From: Bacteroidetes bacterium SCGC AAA795-G10
GTDB taxonomy: Bacteria; Bacteroidota; Bacteroidia; Flavobacteriales; Flavobacteriaceae
Assembly: GCA_003130815.1 (NCBI GenBank)
Contig: QFDA01000007.1
Location: forward strand, 1 to 54,364
Reading direction: 5' to 3'
DNA length: 54,364 bases
In this document: positions 51,857 through 54,364 of the stretch, piece after piece
Layout of the letters: each line of letters opens with the position of its first letter
How positions within the stretch are numbered: position 1 is the first letter of the stretch
Notes under the pieces: model-generated
What the model was told of the DNA's origin: nothing
Databases searched by the model: none
Seen by the model: only the letters and a program-made list of their open reading frames with translations
Program-made: the position numbers and the translations under genes

Positions 51857-51868
51857 ATAAACTTTGTA

Positions 51869-52744
51869 CTAAATATAAACGAATTTATTCGGTAATGTTC
51901 CCTCAACGTCAAGCTTTATTAAGAAAGTATGTCCACTATTGGGAGATTCAATTAAATTCTTTTTTGACAAACTTTGTGTTGCTGAAGTAACCAACAAATA
52001 ATTAAGATTTTCACCTCCAAAACAACATGATGTTGTATCTCTTGCTGGGAGTTTAATTCTATTGATTATCTCACCAGTTTTTGGACTCCAGCAGTATATT
52101 CCATACCCACCGTAATGTGCAATCCAAAGATTTCCATTCTTATCTATTGACATTCCATCAGGAGTTCCTAATTCGAAAGGTACTTTGATAACAACTTTTT
52201 GAAACTCAATTTGATTCTTTTTTTGATTAAAATTATAAGCTTTAATTTCCTGGGTTGGACTATCTATGAAGTACATTTTTCTATAATTACTTGTCCATGC
52301 TATACCATTTGATACACTAATGTTAGTTAATTTCTTTTTAAATTTGAGGTCACTTGAAATACAATAAAGTGATCCTGCCCTAGATTTTAACTCATTATTA
52401 ATAGTTCCTATCCATAAATTCCCATTTAAATCACATTTACCATCATTAAATCTATCCACTAATTTTTCATTTTTTAATTCTGTAATCCACTCAATTTTTT
52501 CAGAAAATAGATCAAAACTTGCAATTCTTAAATCTAGTGCTAAAATAAGTTTACCATCGTGAGCTTCTGTCACTAAGGATAATTTGTGGTTGAATTGATA
52601 TCGTTTTATTTTTTTAGAAGATATTTTGTAGCTATAAAGAATCCCTTTATTTATATCAACCCAAAAAAAACTTTTACTGCTTTGATGCCAGTAAGGACTT
52701 TCTCCAAGACTACAGTGATATTTTGAAATCACTTCATATCTCAT
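51869..52744 (-). CDS. SMP-30/gluconolactonase/LRE family lactonase (cytosolic)
   Basis: This beta-propeller sugar lactonase of 291 residues has no signal peptide. Metal ligands are visible: Glu in SLGESPYWH, Asn in RFNDGKCDLNGNLW, Asn in VSNGIAW and Asp in GTPDGMSIDKNGNLW. It opens aldonolactones in oxidative sugar catabolism. It lies 38 bp after the isomerase-like gene and 12 bp before the PhoPQ-related gene on the same strand, so they are likely co-transcribed. Confidence 0.92.
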   Translation of the reverse strand: MRYEVISKYHCSLGESPYWHQSSKSFFWVDINKGILYSYKISSKKIKRYQFNHKLSLVTEAHDGKLILALDLRIASFDLFSEKIEWITELKNEKLVDRFNDGKCDLNGNLWIGTINNELKSRAGSLYCISSDLKFKKKLTNISVSNGIAWTSNYRKMYFIDSPTQEIKAYNFNQKKNQIEFQKVVIKVPFELGTPDGMSIDKNGNLWIAHYGGYGIYCWSPKTGEIINRIKLPARDTTSCCFGGENLNYLLVTSATQSLSKKNLIESPNSGHTFLIKLDVEGTLPNKFVYI

Positions 52745-52782
52745 ACTTATAAAATTTATATCTATAAAGAGTTTATATTACT

Positions 52783-53667
52783 CTAAGTCCAATATTCACT
52801 AATTTTCTCGTTAACAAACTTTACACTACGTTCAAGCTGATCAAAACCATCTACCCCATCCTCTATGCTTATCCAATTATCAAATCCTACTCTTTTAAGT
52901 TCTTTAAAAATAAGATCATAATCATTCATCCCTTTACCAACCTCACCATGACTTAGTATATTCGCATAGCCAATTTTACCACTATCAATTTTTTTTAAAT
53001 CATCTATTGTGCCCGATTTTAAATATCTATCACTTGCATGCATGGTTACAACCCTATCAGATATGGAATACAGAAGATCAAGCGGTTCTTCTCCTGCTAA
53101 AAAAGCATTACTTGGATCAAAGTTTACACCAAAACTTGGATGATTAATACTTTCTACTAAAGATTTAAAAACATCTTTTTTTTGAGCAAATTCTGGATAT
53201 TTCCAAAAATCATCTTTATAGTGATTCTCTAGAACAAGTGTAATTCCTCTTTCTTCAGCATATGATAAACAGTCAGAAATACATTGTGATGCATAATGAA
53301 GTCCATCCGGCAAAGATAATCCAGGTCTGTTTTGTCCAGATAAAACCCTACAGTAGCTACCTCCAAGAATATTTGTCATATCTATCCATTTTTTTTGCTT
53401 TAAGATTTCTTTTTCCCTAAATTTTTGGTCAGGGTGGGTAAAATCTGGAGAACAGCACATCATTGGAATTTCTTTTCCAATATCTTCAACCATTTTTTTG
53501 AAATCTTTCCATCTTTTTTTATCCCTCATTTCTAAAAAGCCTGCATACCATTCTAATCCCTGAATTTCAAGCTTTGAGGCTAGTGAAATCCATTCTGAAA
53601 TTTTCATGGACCCATCCTTACACAAGGCTTTCATATATGCTTTTGGAAAAACAGCTAATTTTGGCAT
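52783..53667 (-). CDS. Sugar phosphate isomerase/epimerase-like TIM barrel
   Basis: This protein of 294 residues belongs to the AP-endonuclease-2/xylose-isomerase-like TIM-barrel family. Metal residues are visible in LVLENHYKDD (Glu), SFGVNFDPSNAFLAG (Asp), VVTMHASDRY (His) and WISIEDGVDG (Glu). It is expected to epimerise or isomerise a keto-sugar, but the substrate is not predictable. It lies 26 bp after the SDR gene and before the lactonase gene, suggesting a common catabolic operon. Confidence 0.9.
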   Translation of the reverse strand: MPKLAVFPKAYMKALCKDGSMKISEWISLASKLEIQGLEWYAGFLEMRDKKRWKDFKKMVEDIGKEIPMMCCSPDFTHPDQKFREKEILKQKKWIDMTNILGGSYCRVLSGQNRPGLSLPDGLHYASQCISDCLSYAEERGITLVLENHYKDDFWKYPEFAQKKDVFKSLVESINHPSFGVNFDPSNAFLAGEEPLDLLYSISDRVVTMHASDRYLKSGTIDDLKKIDSGKIGYANILSHGEVGKGMNDYDLIFKELKRVGFDNWISIEDGVDGFDQLERSVKFVNEKISEYWT

Positions 53668-53693
53668 ATTAAAAGTTTAACTGCAAAACATTT

Positions 53694-53972
53694 CTAAGTT
53701 AAATTTAGAGGGTCCTTAGAGATATTTCTTCCAATCATCGGATATTGTTCAAGATCAATTACCTGTCCACTGACAGGACCACTCTCATCTGAAAGCCAAT
53801 AAGTCGCTAATGACGCAATTTCTTCAGGTAAAAGAATTCTACCTGAGGGAGCATAAATATTTGGCAGGTTTTTGTACCAATCATGTTTTAGACCATGATT
53901 TTTTTTTCGCTCAACCTCCTTTTCAGTTAAAACCCATCCCGGATTAATTTGATTAACTCTCACATTATTTTT
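53694..53972 (-). CDS. SDR-family dehydrogenase, C-terminal part (5' cut by chimera junction)
   Basis: This is the C-terminal 92 codons of a short-chain dehydrogenase. VRVNQINPGWVLT follows the catalytic region, then SGRILLPEEIASLATYWLSDESGPVSGQVIDL closes the family fold. An apparent ATG at 53975 is created by the junction and is not the real start. The missing part is on the plus strand to the right; joined over the arm they give 207 residues, so about 50 N-terminal residues are absent. It precedes the isomerase gene by 26 bp. Confidence 0.88.
   Translation of the reverse strand, partial: KNNVRVNQINPGWVLTEKEVERKKNHGLKHDWYKNLPNIYAPSGRILLPEEIASLATYWLSDESGPVSGQVIDLEQYPMIGRNISKDPLNLT
53926..53972. 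repeat. Right chimera arm A and junction
   Basis: This is a 47-bp exact reverse complement of 54318-54364. The turning point lies at about 53972, where the antisense SDR reading ends and the sense reading begins. Confidence 0.9.
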
Positions 53973-54364
53973 CATATTGAAGACCTTTCAAATAATGGAT
54001 GTTCTGATAGATTAGTGTCACTAGCAATAAAAAAGTGGAAGAAAATTGACGGGATTGTAAATAATGCTGCTATGGTAATTAATTCCAATATTGATAATAC
54101 TGATGAAAAACTCCTAAACGACGTATTAAAAGTAAATACGTTTGCTCCGTTTTTTCTAATTAAGTCTGCTTTACCTTATTTAACAAAATCTAGGGGTTCA
54201 GTATTAAACATTGGATCTGTAAATGCATGGAGTGGAGAACCAAATTTATTAGCTTACAGTATTTCAAAGGGAGCTTTAATGACTATGACACGTAATTTAG
54301 GTGATAGTCTTAATCGAAAAAATAATGTGAGAGTTAATCAAATTAATCCGGGATGGGTTTTAAC
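53973..54364 (+). CDS. SDR-family dehydrogenase, middle part (both ends cut)
   Basis: This plus-strand reading belongs to the same SDR as 53694-53972. It begins inside the Rossmann domain (KKIDGIVNNAAMV, the NNAG-like motif) and continues through LNIGSVNAWS (catalytic Ser) and LLAYSISKGALMTM (the YxxxK catalytic pair). It runs into VRVNQINPGWVL at the window end. The cofactor-binding glycine motif lies further upstream and is not in the window. The substrate is probably a sugar or polyol, by its neighbours. Confidence 0.88.
54318..54364. repeat. Right chimera arm B (window end)
   Basis: This is the partner of 53926-53972. The window ends exactly with the repeat, mirroring the situation at the left end. 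Confidence 0.9.

Noticed and set aside
53973-53975. ATG start for the minus-strand SDR fragment
   Set aside because: The codon is formed across the chimera junction; the real protein continues N-terminally in the plus-strand piece.

Overview
The window looks like one contig from a marine member of the Bacteroidota, most likely a flavobacterium. The DNA is very AT-rich. Gene starts lack Shine-Dalgarno sequences and several use TTG. Two promoters carry the Bacteroidota -7 box TAnnTTTG. The gene content also fits: an ftsK-lolA-lptF-ribBA string, a DUF6702/HupE pair, YHYH and SCO1 lipoproteins, and an S9 exopeptidase. The species cannot be named from the sequence.

Both ends are inverted chimeras. 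At the left, bases 1-65 are the reverse complement of 1123-1187, and argE is split into two opposed halves. At the right, 53926-53972 pairs with 54318-54364, and an SDR gene is split the same way. In both cases the window ends exactly where a repeat arm ends. This is the pattern expected from multiple-displacement amplification of a single cell followed by assembly, so neither end should be read as genome structure.

The left core (1188-14579) holds housekeeping genes: the end of an arginine operon (argB-argE-argH), lpdA, an NhaC antiporter, the catalase-peroxidase katG, and ftsK-lolA-lptF-ribBA. The RibA half of RibBA has lost its catalytic motifs. A TauE exporter closes this part.

A tRNA-Ser(UGA) gene at 14681-14765 is the attachment site of a 15.2 kb integrated island (14767-29997). 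The island is bounded by a 15-bp direct repeat of the tRNA 3' end and by paired TTGTAC boxes that look like integrase arm sites. At its right end lies a tightly packed minus-strand run: tyrosine integrase, a four-cysteine PD-(D/E)XK nuclease, type III Mod, type III Res and two unknown genes. An HTH protein and a VapE-type P-loop protein follow. On the opposite strand at the left end is a cargo cassette: a 771-aa acidic protein with a TerB-like N-terminus, a possible HNH-type protein, and two small genes, one of them zinc-ribbon-like. This island is the best place to look for an undescribed (probably anti-phage) system.

The right core (30046-53972) encodes mainly envelope and secreted functions: an SGNH hydrolase, two SMP-30 lactonases, an S9 peptidase, an M19 dipeptidase-DUF6702-HupE operon, an RteC-like gene followed by a 59-aa gene, a YHYH/MORN/SCO1/DoxX operon, and an O-acyltransferase. 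A Lol-type ABC exporter operon carries its own LolA-like protein and an outer-membrane beta-barrel. The last group is a sugar-related cluster (GH3, PhoPQ-related protein, SMP-30, TIM-barrel isomerase, SDR).
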